Shown: positions 7,045 through 13,345 of the stretch, piece after piece | Position numbering within the stretch: the stretch's first letter is position 1 | Layout of the letters: each line of letters starts with the position of its first letter | Assembly: GCA_035295665.1 (NCBI GenBank) | Contig: DATGIQ010000646.1 | Coordinates: 1-13,711 of the forward strand | DNA length: 13,711 bases | Source: DATGIQ01 sp035295665 | Lineage (GTDB): Bacteria; Planctomycetota; Planctomycetia; Gemmatales; Gemmataceae | Reading direction: 5' to 3' | Notes under the pieces: generated by a model | The model's database searches: none | Told to the model about the DNA's origin: nothing | What the model saw: only the letters and a program-made list of their open reading frames with translations | Program-made: the position numbers and the translations under genes

Positions 7045-7923
7045 CTACCGCATCCAGCGCCCCAGCCCCGCGCGGACATGGCGGAGCCAGTCTACGGCAT
7101 CGCCGGTGCCGGCCTGCGTGCAATAGGGGCAATCAGGCCGGGGCGGGTCTTTCGGCTCGTTCACTATGCCCCTGCTGCCGTCGTACCGCAGCAGCCGTTT
7201 CGATGCCCTCGGCACCCCGGTCACGAAGACCATGAATTCGGTGACGGCGATGGATGCCAGGATTCCGTTCAACGCGACCACTGACGGCCCGCGCTCGCCC
7301 AGGCCGTCGCGGCGGACGCCGTACATGGCGTCCTCCTCCCCGCGCCGCTCGGGTGACGTGAGGTCGCGGCGGACGGCCTCTTTGTCCAACAGGTCCATGC
7401 AGTACAGGCACGCATCCCCGCCAGTGCGGACCATCAGCCGGCCGCCGAAGGTCACTCGGTCGCCGTCCTTGTCCGTGTCGGTGGCAATGTCGAAGTAGCA
7501 GCGGTTGTAGGCGCAGGCGAACTCGTTGAGCAGCAGCCGCGCGCCGTCGCGGTCCATGCACCCAAAGATGACCGTGGCCCTGGCCAGCTCCGCGGCGCCA
7601 ACCTCCGACAGGAATGTGTCGTTGACGATGGTGATGTCGGCGTCGGGCTCGATTTCACGGATCATGCGCTCGGCGATGACGACCTTGGGTGTCTTTGCAA
7701 CAACATCGGACGGCCGCATGCCGATGAGCCGGTTGCGGCTCGACTTCGTGGCGTGGTCCGCGTCGATGAGGCTGAATCTGCGCACGCCCAGGAACGTGAG
7801 CTGCTGGGCGGTATGCGAGCCGGTGCCGCCGAGGCCGGCGATGATGACGTGGGTGTCGGCGATCTTCTCCTGACCGGCCTGGCCGAACAGGAGCAGCTGC
7901 CGGTCAAAACGCTCCAGATCCAT
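7045..7923 (-). CDS. ThiF/E1-like ubiquitin-activating adenylyltransferase
   Basis: 292 residues with the E1/MoeB/ThiF Rossmann fold. Visible are DRQLLLFGQAGQ near the N-terminus, the nucleotide loop GLGGTGS at 30-36, acidic DAD at 54-56 after beta-2, the R63/R65 region, K80, and CMDRDGARLLLN at 122-133 whose Asp matches the catalytic Asp of the family. Zinc pairs are CLYC (172-175) and CPYC (265-268). It should adenylate the C-terminal Gly of the ubiquitin-like protein encoded three genes upstream. No Cys is seen in the stretch after CLYC where E1/ThiF enzymes carry the thioester residue; spare cysteines are 122, 137 and 142. GGAGGTG lies 8 bases before the ATG, and the gene overlaps the JAB gene by 20 bases. 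It is the last gene of the operon. Confidence 0.9.
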   Translation of the reverse strand: MDLERFDRQLLLFGQAGQEKIADTHVIIAGLGGTGSHTAQQLTFLGVRRFSLIDADHATKSSRNRLIGMRPSDVVAKTPKVVIAERMIREIEPDADITIVNDTFLSEVGAAELARATVIFGCMDRDGARLLLNEFACAYNRCYFDIATDTDKDGDRVTFGGRLMVRTGGDACLYCMDLLDKEAVRRDLTSPERRGEEDAMYGVRRDGLGERGPSVVALNGILASIAVTEFMVFVTGVPRASKRLLRYDGSRGIVNEPKDPPRPDCPYCTQAGTGDAVDWLRHVRAGLGRWMR

Positions 7924-8452
7924 GTTCTGGCACCTCCGGCTTCAGGCTCTCGATGGTTTGGTTAGTCGGTCGGATTGCGGCGCCGCCGGCCGGGCGGATG
8001 GCGTCCAGGCCGACAGGTTTGCCGCCGGTGTCGGTCCAGGCCAGAGCGTCCATGCCGGCCGGGGTCACCACCACGGCGAGATAGGGACGGCCACGGAGCC
8101 GCCAGCGGCAGTGCGGCACATAGTCAGAGAAGCCGTACATGTCGCTCGGCGAGAACTTCGCCCCCCGGTAGTCGCCGGGGTGGGAGTGAAACTCTACCGG
8201 CGACGTGCCGGTGTCCCACGCCGTCTTGATGATTCGCGCGCGGGCCTCGTCGGTCAGCTCGACGTGGAACTCCGAGTGAATCTCGAAGTCGGCGGCGGTG
8301 GCGAGGTAGGCATCCCTCGCGCTGAACACGGTGGCGTTGTCCTTGGATTCGACCGCCGCGAAAACGATCGCCACCTGCTCGGTGTCGTTTTGTAGAAGAT
8401 GGGCCCAAAGCTCCTCTTTGAGCCCCGCTCGCAGGTCAAGAAAGACAGTCAC
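7904..8452 (-). CDS. JAB/JAMM-domain metalloprotease (predicted deconjugase)
   Basis: 182 residues from the GTG at 8450-8452. I chose this start because GAGGG lies about 9 bases upstream and it follows the E2 stop by a single base; an earlier in-frame GTG at 8467 has no Shine-Dalgarno. The JAMM zinc site is readable as an early Glu (E25, in TEQVAIVF), then HSHPGDYRGAKFSPSD with H89, H91, S101 and D104. The gap between the second His and the Ser is nine residues, longer than the usual seven. JAB enzymes of this kind cleave after the C-terminal Gly of ubiquitin-like proteins, either maturing them or removing them from targets. It overlaps the E1 gene, so synthesis is probably coupled. Confidence 0.88.
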   Translation of the reverse strand: MTVFLDLRAGLKEELWAHLLQNDTEQVAIVFAAVESKDNATVFSARDAYLATAADFEIHSEFHVELTDEARARIIKTAWDTGTSPVEFHSHPGDYRGAKFSPSDMYGFSDYVPHCRWRLRGRPYLAVVVTPAGMDALAWTDTGGKPVGLDAIRPAGGAAIRPTNQTIESLKPEVPEHGSGAF

Positions 8453-8453
8453 G

Positions 8454-8852
8454 TTACGGGCCCTCACGAAAGCGGTCGCGGAAGGTCAGGACGAAGTGCA
8501 GGAAGTTCGACCCCGCGGCCGGGTCGGCTGCGGGCTTCCAGCCGGCTTCGTGGGACCAGGAGAACTTGCCCCAGGTGCCGGGGAAAGGCGTCGGCGACGG
8601 CTCCTGGTAGTTGTTGGCGGGGGCGTCGTTGCTCGCCTGGCGGAGCGGCGGGGACACCCAGAAGGCGTAGGGCGCGTCGCCTGGGTATCCTCCAGGAACC
8701 TGGAAGCAGACCGCGACTTCAGTCTGCTTCCAGCCCCCGTACTGGACCGCGTACCGCGGGATACGGAACCAGCCGCTGTCCACCTCGTGGAACTCGACGC
8801 CGGGGAAGACGGTCTTGAGGAGCGCCAGCTCCTTCGCGAGTCGGTTGGACAT
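8454..8852 (-). CDS. Prokaryotic E2-fold protein (Prok-E2_E-like)
   Basis: 132 residues. The middle has the E2-like hairpin VCFQVPGGYPGDAPYAFWVSP (residues 48-68), then a proline-rich loop and the family block GTWGKFSWSHEAGWKPAADP (92-111) ending in a helix FLHFVLTFRDRF. This order (GYP..PP..FW..P, W..FSxxH, W.P..D) fits Prok-E2_E proteins found beside Multi_ubiq, ThiF and JAB genes. The only Cys is C49, before the PGGYP hairpin and not at the usual E2 active-site position, so thioester chemistry is uncertain. The ATG at 8852 is 6 bases past the stop of the ubiquitin-like gene, with a GCGGGG Shine-Dalgarno inside that gene's end. Confidence 0.82.
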   Translation of the reverse strand: MSNRLAKELALLKTVFPGVEFHEVDSGWFRIPRYAVQYGGWKQTEVAVCFQVPGGYPGDAPYAFWVSPPLRQASNDAPANNYQEPSPTPFPGTWGKFSWSHEAGWKPAADPAAGSNFLHFVLTFRDRFREGP

Positions 8853-8858
8853 TGGCGA

Positions 8859-9125
8859 TTAGCCCCGCTTGTAATTGACTTTCTTGCAGAAGGCGTGGCC
8901 GGGCTTGATATGCACGACCTCGCACTCGCCGAGGGTCCGCTCGGTGTTGGTCTCCAGGTTGATCTCCAGCACCGGCTGGTCGGCCGGCAGCCCGCCCAGG
9001 TCGCGGATCTGCGGCACCATGATGGTGTGATGGCACCACGGATGATCCACGCCTTCGATGTTGACGCAGAACTCGTGGTGATGCTCACGGGCCTCGTGGC
9101 CCTCTTGCACGGCGGTAGCGGTCAT
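8859..9125 (-). CDS. Ubiquitin-like modifier, single Multi_ubiq domain
   Basis: 88 residues. A short His/charged N-terminal tail (AREHHHEF) leads into one beta-grasp domain of the Multi_ubiq type: VNIEGVDHPW, ITVP-like TIMVPQIRDLGGLPADQP, VLEINLETNTERTL, then EVVHIKPGHAF and the C-terminal KKVNYKRG. Many relatives carry several tandem domains; this one has a single copy and ends exactly in Gly, so it looks mature without trimming. It is the first gene of a four-gene run (modifier, E2, JAB, E1). AAGGGG stands 6-7 bases before the ATG. The C-terminal Gly is the predicted site of adenylation and attachment. Confidence 0.88.
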   Translation of the reverse strand: MTATAVQEGHEAREHHHEFCVNIEGVDHPWCHHTIMVPQIRDLGGLPADQPVLEINLETNTERTLGECEVVHIKPGHAFCKKVNYKRG

Positions 9126-9206
9126 GATGACCCCTTTCTCTGTGGAATGTCCGGACCCGGTCGGGGCCGCCGTCCCAAAGTTAGGAGGCTGGCCCCTGCC
9201 AGGTGA

Positions 9207-9224
9207 CCGGCTGGCCTCAGCCGG
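9207..9224. repeat. GC-rich stem-loop upstream of the ubiquitin-like operon
   Basis: CCGGCTG, four-base loop, CAGCCGG: a perfect 7-bp stem lying about 90 bases past the ImmA-like stop and about 80 bases before the ubiquitin-like start. It could attenuate read-through between the two gene groups or protect an mRNA end. There is no T run on the minus strand, so it is not a standard terminator. Confidence 0.45.
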
Positions 9225-9314
9225 CCTTCTATAAAGTCCTCGGGCTTCGAGGGCTGATCGTGCTGCAAGAATCCGGGCTTTATCAAGGCGGGCACGGCCG
9301 CGGCCGACGAGGGA

Positions 9315-10211
9315 CTACTCGGCTTCCTCGGCGGTGAGAAACGTCAACACCTGGCCGGTGTAGCCCAGGGGCATCGCCTCTTCCCAAAGGCGCCGCCGGT
9401 ACGGGCGCTCGAACCAGATGTCGGCGTCCACGCCGGCCTCCATGCGCTCCAGTGTGGCTTCCTTACCCAGGCGATCCCATAGTTTCGCCGTCGGCGTGGT
9501 GTTGGGGACGGGGGTGCCGTACTCAATCCAGCCCATGCCCCGGGCCTTCATGGTGTCGGAGTGCTTGGCCCATTTCACCACGCCGGCCTCGCTTACAACC
9601 ATCGAGCACGCCTCCCAGTCCAGGCCGACGTAGCGCCGCACCGTACTGGTCAGCGATGTCTGGAACGTGTTCTCCGCGAGCCGCGACAGGTCCGCCAGGG
9701 TGCAGATCGTCATGCGCCGCGTCTTCAGTTCGCCGGCGAAAAGCTCGTGGGGCATGAGCAAGGTCGAAGAGAATTCGTCCGCCTCCTTCTCGCGCGGGTC
9801 GGGGGAACGGAAGTCGGTTACCGAGTTGTGGCTCTGCCCGCTCAGCAGGTAGCTGCGGTGGTGCGGCAGGTAATAGTGCCCAAGCTCGTGCCCAATCGAA
9901 AACCTCATCCGCCCTTCGGTGAGCCCGTAGCCAGCTTCCTTATAGAAGAGGATGAAGGTCTTCGCCGACTTGACGAACTTGATCCGCGCGTCGAACTTCT
10001 CGCCGTATCGTCCGGGGGCCAGCTCGATCCCTTCCTTCTTGGCGATGGCCAGCGGGTTGACCGGCAGACGCCACATGCCCAGGGCGATCAGGTGCTTTTT
10101 CGCCAGGGCCTCGATGTCAAGGGGCAACGTCTCCCCTTTCTTCCCGTTCACGGGCTTTGCGCTCAAGGATTTCCCGTTCCCGCCGCTCAAGCTCTTCGGT
10201 GGTTTCGTCAT
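9315..10211 (-). CDS. ImmA/IrrE-family zinc metallo-endopeptidase
   Basis: 298 residues. The zinc motif HELGH is at 108-112 (FSIGHELGHYYLPHH), and the third ligand region EKEADEFSSTLLMP at 141-154 is typical of the ImmA/IrrE (DUF955) family. These peptidases cleave transcriptional repressors or antitoxin-like partners; the N-terminal part (34-65) resembles the usual helical entry, and no HTH is visible. The C-terminal ~130 residues have no recognised domain and may be a sensor. The first ~29 residues are low-complexity and overlap the upstream gene by 95 bases. An inner TTG at 10125-10127 with AAAGGGGAG before it would cut the overlap to 11 bases and is a real alternative start. It is third in an operon after the sigma factor and coiled-coil protein. 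Confidence 0.9.
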   Translation of the reverse strand: MTKPPKSLSGGNGKSLSAKPVNGKKGETLPLDIEALAKKHLIALGMWRLPVNPLAIAKKEGIELAPGRYGEKFDARIKFVKSAKTFILFYKEAGYGLTEGRMRFSIGHELGHYYLPHHRSYLLSGQSHNSVTDFRSPDPREKEADEFSSTLLMPHELFAGELKTRRMTICTLADLSRLAENTFQTSLTSTVRRYVGLDWEACSMVVSEAGVVKWAKHSDTMKARGMGWIEYGTPVPNTTPTAKLWDRLGKEATLERMEAGVDADIWFERPYRRRLWEEAMPLGYTGQVLTFLTAEEAE

Positions 10212-10512
10212 CGACTTCCTCGGCCCGGTTCAGGCTACAGTCGGCCCCACTGCCCGCAAGGGCAGCCTCCTCGCTTTCGTCGGGGTCGTCCTTTTTCGGT
10301 TCCTCCCTGGGCGGGATCGGTCGCTCTCCGGCCAGGATGCGGTCGATGAAGTCGGTCCCCAGGGCGTTCATGGCCGCCTTTTCTTCATCCGTGAGTTGGG
10401 GCAGCTTGTCCGGTTCGGTGATGTCGTCGTCTTTGTCAACCCGACGGAGAATCGAGACGAGCAGAGCGTCCAGTGCCCGCTCTTCCCGTTCTCTCCTGCT
10501 CCCTCCGCTCAT
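10117..10512 (-). CDS. Small charged coiled-coil protein, unknown
   Basis: 131 residues, very rich in Glu, Arg, Asp and Lys. The first half has an ordered-looking stretch (ALDALLVSILRRVDKDDDI, then QLTDEEKAAMNALGTDFIDR); the second half is an acidic linker and a coiled coil (ERREREILERKAREREERG). TGAGG stands a few bases before the ATG and the gene begins 7 bases past the sigma factor stop, so it is surely in the same transcript. It sits between a sigma factor and an ImmA-like peptidase, the place where an anti-sigma factor or peptidase substrate would be expected, but nothing in its sequence proves that. No family recognised. Confidence 0.72.
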   Translation of the reverse strand: MSGGSRREREERALDALLVSILRRVDKDDDITEPDKLPQLTDEEKAAMNALGTDFIDRILAGERPIPPREEPKKDDPDESEEAALAGSGADCSLNRAEEVDDETTEELERREREILERKAREREERGDVAP

Positions 10513-10519
10513 AAAATCC

Positions 10520-11173
10520 TCACTCCACGCTGATGTAGGTGTAGCCGCGCTTTTGAAGTTCCGCGATTATCTTCTCCCGCGCATAGCGCCAGTCGTTCTT
10601 CACGTCGGCCACACTTTCCGTGACTCCCGTAATGGCGCTGACCGCGTCCGCCAGGGGCCGGTAGGTGTCCCGCTGGCGGAAGTCCTCGAAGTTGTCGATG
10701 AAGCACTGGGCGACGATGCGCTGCCGCCGAGGCAGCGTGGCGATGAATGTCAGCAGGATCTCCCGCAATTCTCTTGCCTCGATGGGGCAGCTATGGAGCC
10801 GCCACTGCGAGAGAACGTCGGAACCCTTCGTGTCGGCCGCAACCACGTCCAGGATTGCGTCTTCGTCCAGGTTGATCCTGTGCCCCCGCTGGCGCAGCAG
10901 GTCCGTCGCCTTGTTGCGGGCGATGGCGAGTACCATGCGCAGCGACCGGCACGGGTCGAACCCGGCCTTTTTAGCCCTGGCGTACATGCCGATGAGCGTC
11001 TCCTGGTACACGTCCAGCAGGTCGTGGGAGTCGAAAAACCCACGGCCGCACCGCTTGATGTGTCTCAGGACCCGCTCCCGGAACTCGCTGTCCAGGAACT
11101 GGATGCCGAACTCCGGACTCGTTTCAAAGGCTTCGTCAAGGTCGGCCTCGCTCACAGGGTCGGTTGCAGCCAT
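10520..11173 (-). CDS. Sigma-70-like RNA polymerase sigma factor
   Basis: 217 residues. Region 2 is visible at about 48-98 (HDLLDVYQETLIGMYARAKK, then RSLRMVLAIARNKATDLLRQ), with the acidic DLLDVYQE and the DNA-melting helix typical of sigma-70. A spacer with an acidic LDEDAILDVV segment follows, then region 4 at about 138-210 (LPRRQRIVAQCFIDN...GVTESVADVKNDWRYAREKI). It lacks regions 1 and 3, so it is ECF-like but clearly different from the ECF factor at 2037-2597. GAGGA lies about 11 bases before the ATG, a weak start. It heads the operon containing the coiled-coil protein and the ImmA-like peptidase and may direct polymerase to promoters in this island; that is inference. Confidence 0.85.
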   Translation of the reverse strand: MAATDPVSEADLDEAFETSPEFGIQFLDSEFRERVLRHIKRCGRGFFDSHDLLDVYQETLIGMYARAKKAGFDPCRSLRMVLAIARNKATDLLRQRGHRINLDEDAILDVVAADTKGSDVLSQWRLHSCPIEARELREILLTFIATLPRRQRIVAQCFIDNFEDFRQRDTYRPLADAVSAITGVTESVADVKNDWRYAREKIIAELQKRGYTYISVE

Positions 11174-11569
11174 GAGGTTCTGTTCCTCACTTCCATCTTG
11201 AAGCTCAAAGGGGGCGCGGTGCCAGGCATTAATCTCCTCGGAGCATCCCCGCGCATCGCGTTGTGGGGGCGCAGATTTTTCTTCGTTTTTCCCGAAGAGT
11301 GCCCCGCTAGTGGACGAACGATCAGAAAGTGGCTAACGGGCGAGGGGCTGTGCGGTGGTCCCACTCGCCGTAAGACGTGTATTCACAGCATCTTGCAGAA
11401 CAGGTTGAGTTTGGAGTTCTCGACCCTGCGGTCACGGGCTTGATTCGCCGTCGTCGCCTCTAGACATAAGTAGTTACAAATAATGAGCTTGCGTCAAGAT
11501 ACGTCAGTCTGCCGCTCGCGAACAGGTCGTCCTCTGGGGAGAACTGCTGTCACATCGTGAGTTCAATTT

Positions 11570-11586
11570 GTTCCCTGATAGGGAAC
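11570..11586. promoter_or_regulatory. Palindromic operator O1 (probable AbiEi site)
   Basis: GTTCCCTGATAGGGAAC, a perfect 7-3-7 inverted repeat about 28 bases upstream of the -35 box. It shares 13 of 17 bases with the palindrome at 11643-11659. AbiEi antitoxins are known to bind paired inverted repeats in their own promoter. Confidence 0.65.
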
Positions 11587-11613
11587 GAAACGCGAACGAT
11601 CCGCAAAAATTGC

Positions 11614-11642
11614 TTGACTAGAATCCCTTTCTAGTGCAAAAT
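11614..11642 (+). promoter_or_regulatory. Predicted sigma-70-type promoter of abiEi-abiEii
   Basis: TTGACT (11614-11619), a 17-base spacer and CAAAAT (11637-11642; 4 of 6 to consensus). The expected start of transcription is near 11649, about 14 bases before the abiEi ATG, inside the second operator. Confidence 0.6.
11618..11634. promoter_or_regulatory. Palindrome in the -35/-10 spacer
   Basis: CTAGAATCCCTTTCTAG has perfect 6-bp arms (CTAGAA/TTCTAG) filling the promoter spacer. Its sequence differs from the two flanking operators, so it may bind another regulator or be coincidental. Confidence 0.4.
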
Positions 11643-11659
11643 GTTCCTTAGGAGGGAAC
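11643..11659. promoter_or_regulatory. Palindromic operator O2 overlapping start site and RBS
   Basis: GTTCCTTAGGAGGGAAC, inverted repeat with GTTCC/GGAAC arms, centred 73 bases (about seven helical turns) from O1. It covers the predicted transcription start and the GGAGG Shine-Dalgarno (11651-11655), which is 7 bases before the ATG. Binding here would block the promoter. Confidence 0.6.
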
Positions 11660-11662
11660 AAA

Positions 11663-12496
11663 ATGCTGACAAAACAGAATCCGAGCAAAACGCTGGGTTC
11701 CCGGTCCGCCTTGCTGGTGACTGCCCTACATGAGCGGGGACGCCCGATCTTCACCCTTGCTGAAGCTCAGGACATCACGGGCCTGAAGGACACCTCCGCG
11801 CGGACCCTGGTGCATAAGCTGGTTGGTCGCGGGGTGGCGACACGGCTTCGCCCAGGGATATTCCAGCTGGTCCCTCCGGAGCTGGGCCGGGAAAGCGAGT
11901 ACCTGGGCAACCCATACGTGGTTGCCCGAGAACTGATGGGAGGCAAACCGTACTACCTTTCGCATGCGTCTGCAATGGACATCCACAACATGGTGACGCA
12001 GCCGCAACTCGTTGTCTGCGTGACCTCGCCCAAACCGATGCGGGGCCGTTCAGTCCTGGGAACGGAGTTCCGGTTCATCCGGTGCAAGCCGGAACACTTC
12101 TTCGGAACGACGGAGCACTGGGTAAGCAAACAAGAGAAAGTCAGCGTCAGCGACCTGGAGCGCACGGTGCTGGACGGTTTGCGGCAACCGGAGTATTGCG
12201 GCGGGGTAACCGAAGTGGCGAAGGGTTTGTGGATTCGTCGGGCTGACTTGGATGTGGCCCGGCTCGTCGAATACGCCCTGCGGCTCAATGTCGGTGCCGT
12301 GATGCGACGCCTCGGCTTCCTGTTGGAAGTCTATGACATCGGCACAGCATCCGAGAGGGAAAAGTTGCGTGAGCATGTGACTGGAACGTATTCGCTCCTC
12401 GATCCGGTTATGCCGCCTCAAGGAAAATACACCGGGCGATGGCACTTGCGGCTAAACGTGGACCCGGACGAATTCCGTGCTGTGATCGGGACGTAA
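11663..12496 (+). CDS. abiEi: AbiEi-family antitoxin of type IV toxin-antitoxin system
   Basis: 277 residues. The N-terminal ~70 form a winged helix (RSALLVTALHERGRPIFTLA, then ITGLKDTSARTLVHKLVGRG and the wing TRLRPGIFQLVP). The rest is the AbiEi antitoxin domain: YVVARELMGGKPYYLSHASA, then VCVTSPKPMRGRSVLG, FRFIRCKPEHFFG and VSVSDLERTVLDGLRQPEYC. The DLERTVLDGL block is a hallmark. AbiEi represses its own promoter and counters AbiEii without a stable complex with it. GGAGG is 7 bases before the ATG. The paired palindromes upstream are the likely binding sites. The stop codon is only 3 bases before abiEii. Confidence 0.92.
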   Translation: MLTKQNPSKTLGSRSALLVTALHERGRPIFTLAEAQDITGLKDTSARTLVHKLVGRGVATRLRPGIFQLVPPELGRESEYLGNPYVVARELMGGKPYYLSHASAMDIHNMVTQPQLVVCVTSPKPMRGRSVLGTEFRFIRCKPEHFFGTTEHWVSKQEKVSVSDLERTVLDGLRQPEYCGGVTEVAKGLWIRRADLDVARLVEYALRLNVGAVMRRLGFLLEVYDIGTASEREKLREHVTGTYSLLDPVMPPQGKYTGRWHLRLNVDPDEFRAVIGT

Positions 12497-12499
12497 CGA

Positions 12500-13345
12500 A
12501 TGATTCCGCAACGAAACCTTGCCCTGCTCTCGAACCGCCTGGCCAAAGCTGGCGGGCGGCGCATACCGGAAGGCGTCCTGGAGCGGGATTACTGCCTGGC
12601 ATGGTTTCTGATCGGGCTTTCACGGACGCCGCTCAGGGAACGGCTGGCGTTCAAGGGTGGGACGGCGCTGAAGCGGTGCTACTTTGGAGACTACAGGTTT
12701 TCCGAGGACCTGGACTTCACGCTGAGGGTCGATGTGCCGTTCGACGTGATCCGCCAGGAACTTGAGCCGGTGTTTGCCGAAGTGGGCCGGGCCGGAGGCG
12801 TAACGATTCGGTTCGCACATGAGGATAGGCAGGTTCACCAAAACAGCCATACGTTCTACCTCAGTTACGAGGGGCCGCTGCCGGCCACCGCGAGGCCCAA
12901 AGAGGTCAAGGTAGACATCACGATCAGGGAGGAGGTCGTCTTCCCGCTCGAAGCGCGGAGAGTCCTGCGAGCTTACGAAGAGTATCAGGATTTGCCCGAA
13001 GATGCTGTGGTTCTGACCTATTCGCTGAGCGAAATCGCCGCCGAAAAGGTGGTTGCGCTGCTTGATGCAGCACGCAACGAACCCCGTGATCTCTTTGACA
13101 TCTGGTTTCTAGCGTCTGGCGGGCACGTCGATTTGGGCGACGTGATCCACGCGATTGAGAAGAAATGGGAATTCCGGGGGAAAAAACCCGCCGATGCCCG
13201 CGAAGCCCTTGAGTCCAAGGAAGCTCGCTACAAGAAGCTCTGGGACATGCGTCTGGCAGCGCAGATGGCCGAGTTACCGGAATTCGCCGAGGTCTTTCGG
13301 TTAGTCCGCCGGGCACTTCGGGACGCAGGAATCATTGGGAAGTGA
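12500..13345 (+). CDS. abiEii: AbiEii-family nucleotidyltransferase toxin
   Basis: 281 residues, normal for the family. The nucleotidyltransferase motifs are intact: FKGGTALKRCYFGDYRFSED with LDF at about 51-73 (GGT..., then D70 and D72), KVDI at 137-140, and the later block SEIAAEKVVALLDAARNEPR followed by DLFDIW at about 177-202. AbiEii/MenT-type toxins transfer nucleotides and stop growth, for example during phage infection. The start is 3 bases past the abiEi stop and has only a poor Shine-Dalgarno, so translation is probably coupled to the antitoxin. All catalytic residues that I can place are present, so the toxin looks active. Confidence 0.93.
   Translation: MIPQRNLALLSNRLAKAGGRRIPEGVLERDYCLAWFLIGLSRTPLRERLAFKGGTALKRCYFGDYRFSEDLDFTLRVDVPFDVIRQELEPVFAEVGRAGGVTIRFAHEDRQVHQNSHTFYLSYEGPLPATARPKEVKVDITIREEVVFPLEARRVLRAYEEYQDLPEDAVVLTYSLSEIAAEKVVALLDAARNEPRDLFDIWFLASGGHVDLGDVIHAIEKKWEFRGKKPADAREALESKEARYKKLWDMRLAAQMAELPEFAEVFRLVRRALRDAGIIGK

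Larger units (their letters stand above)
11174..11662. other. Divergent intergenic region between sigma factor operon and abiE operon
   Basis: About 490 bases with no gene. It must hold promoters for both directions. The abiE side (11570-11662) has a recognisable promoter and palindromes, listed separately. On the sigma side I see a TTGACG at 11494-11499 region on the minus strand with no good -10 at the right distance, so no promoter is called. Confidence 0.55.

Noticed and set aside
8331..9206. 291-codon plus-strand ORF
   Set aside because: Antisense to the modifier, E2 and JAB genes, which have clear motifs; its own product shows none.
10157..11443. 428-codon plus-strand ORF
   Set aside because: Antisense to the sigma factor, coiled-coil and ImmA genes; Ser/Arg-rich low-complexity product with no domain, as expected from the reverse of a GC-rich coding region.
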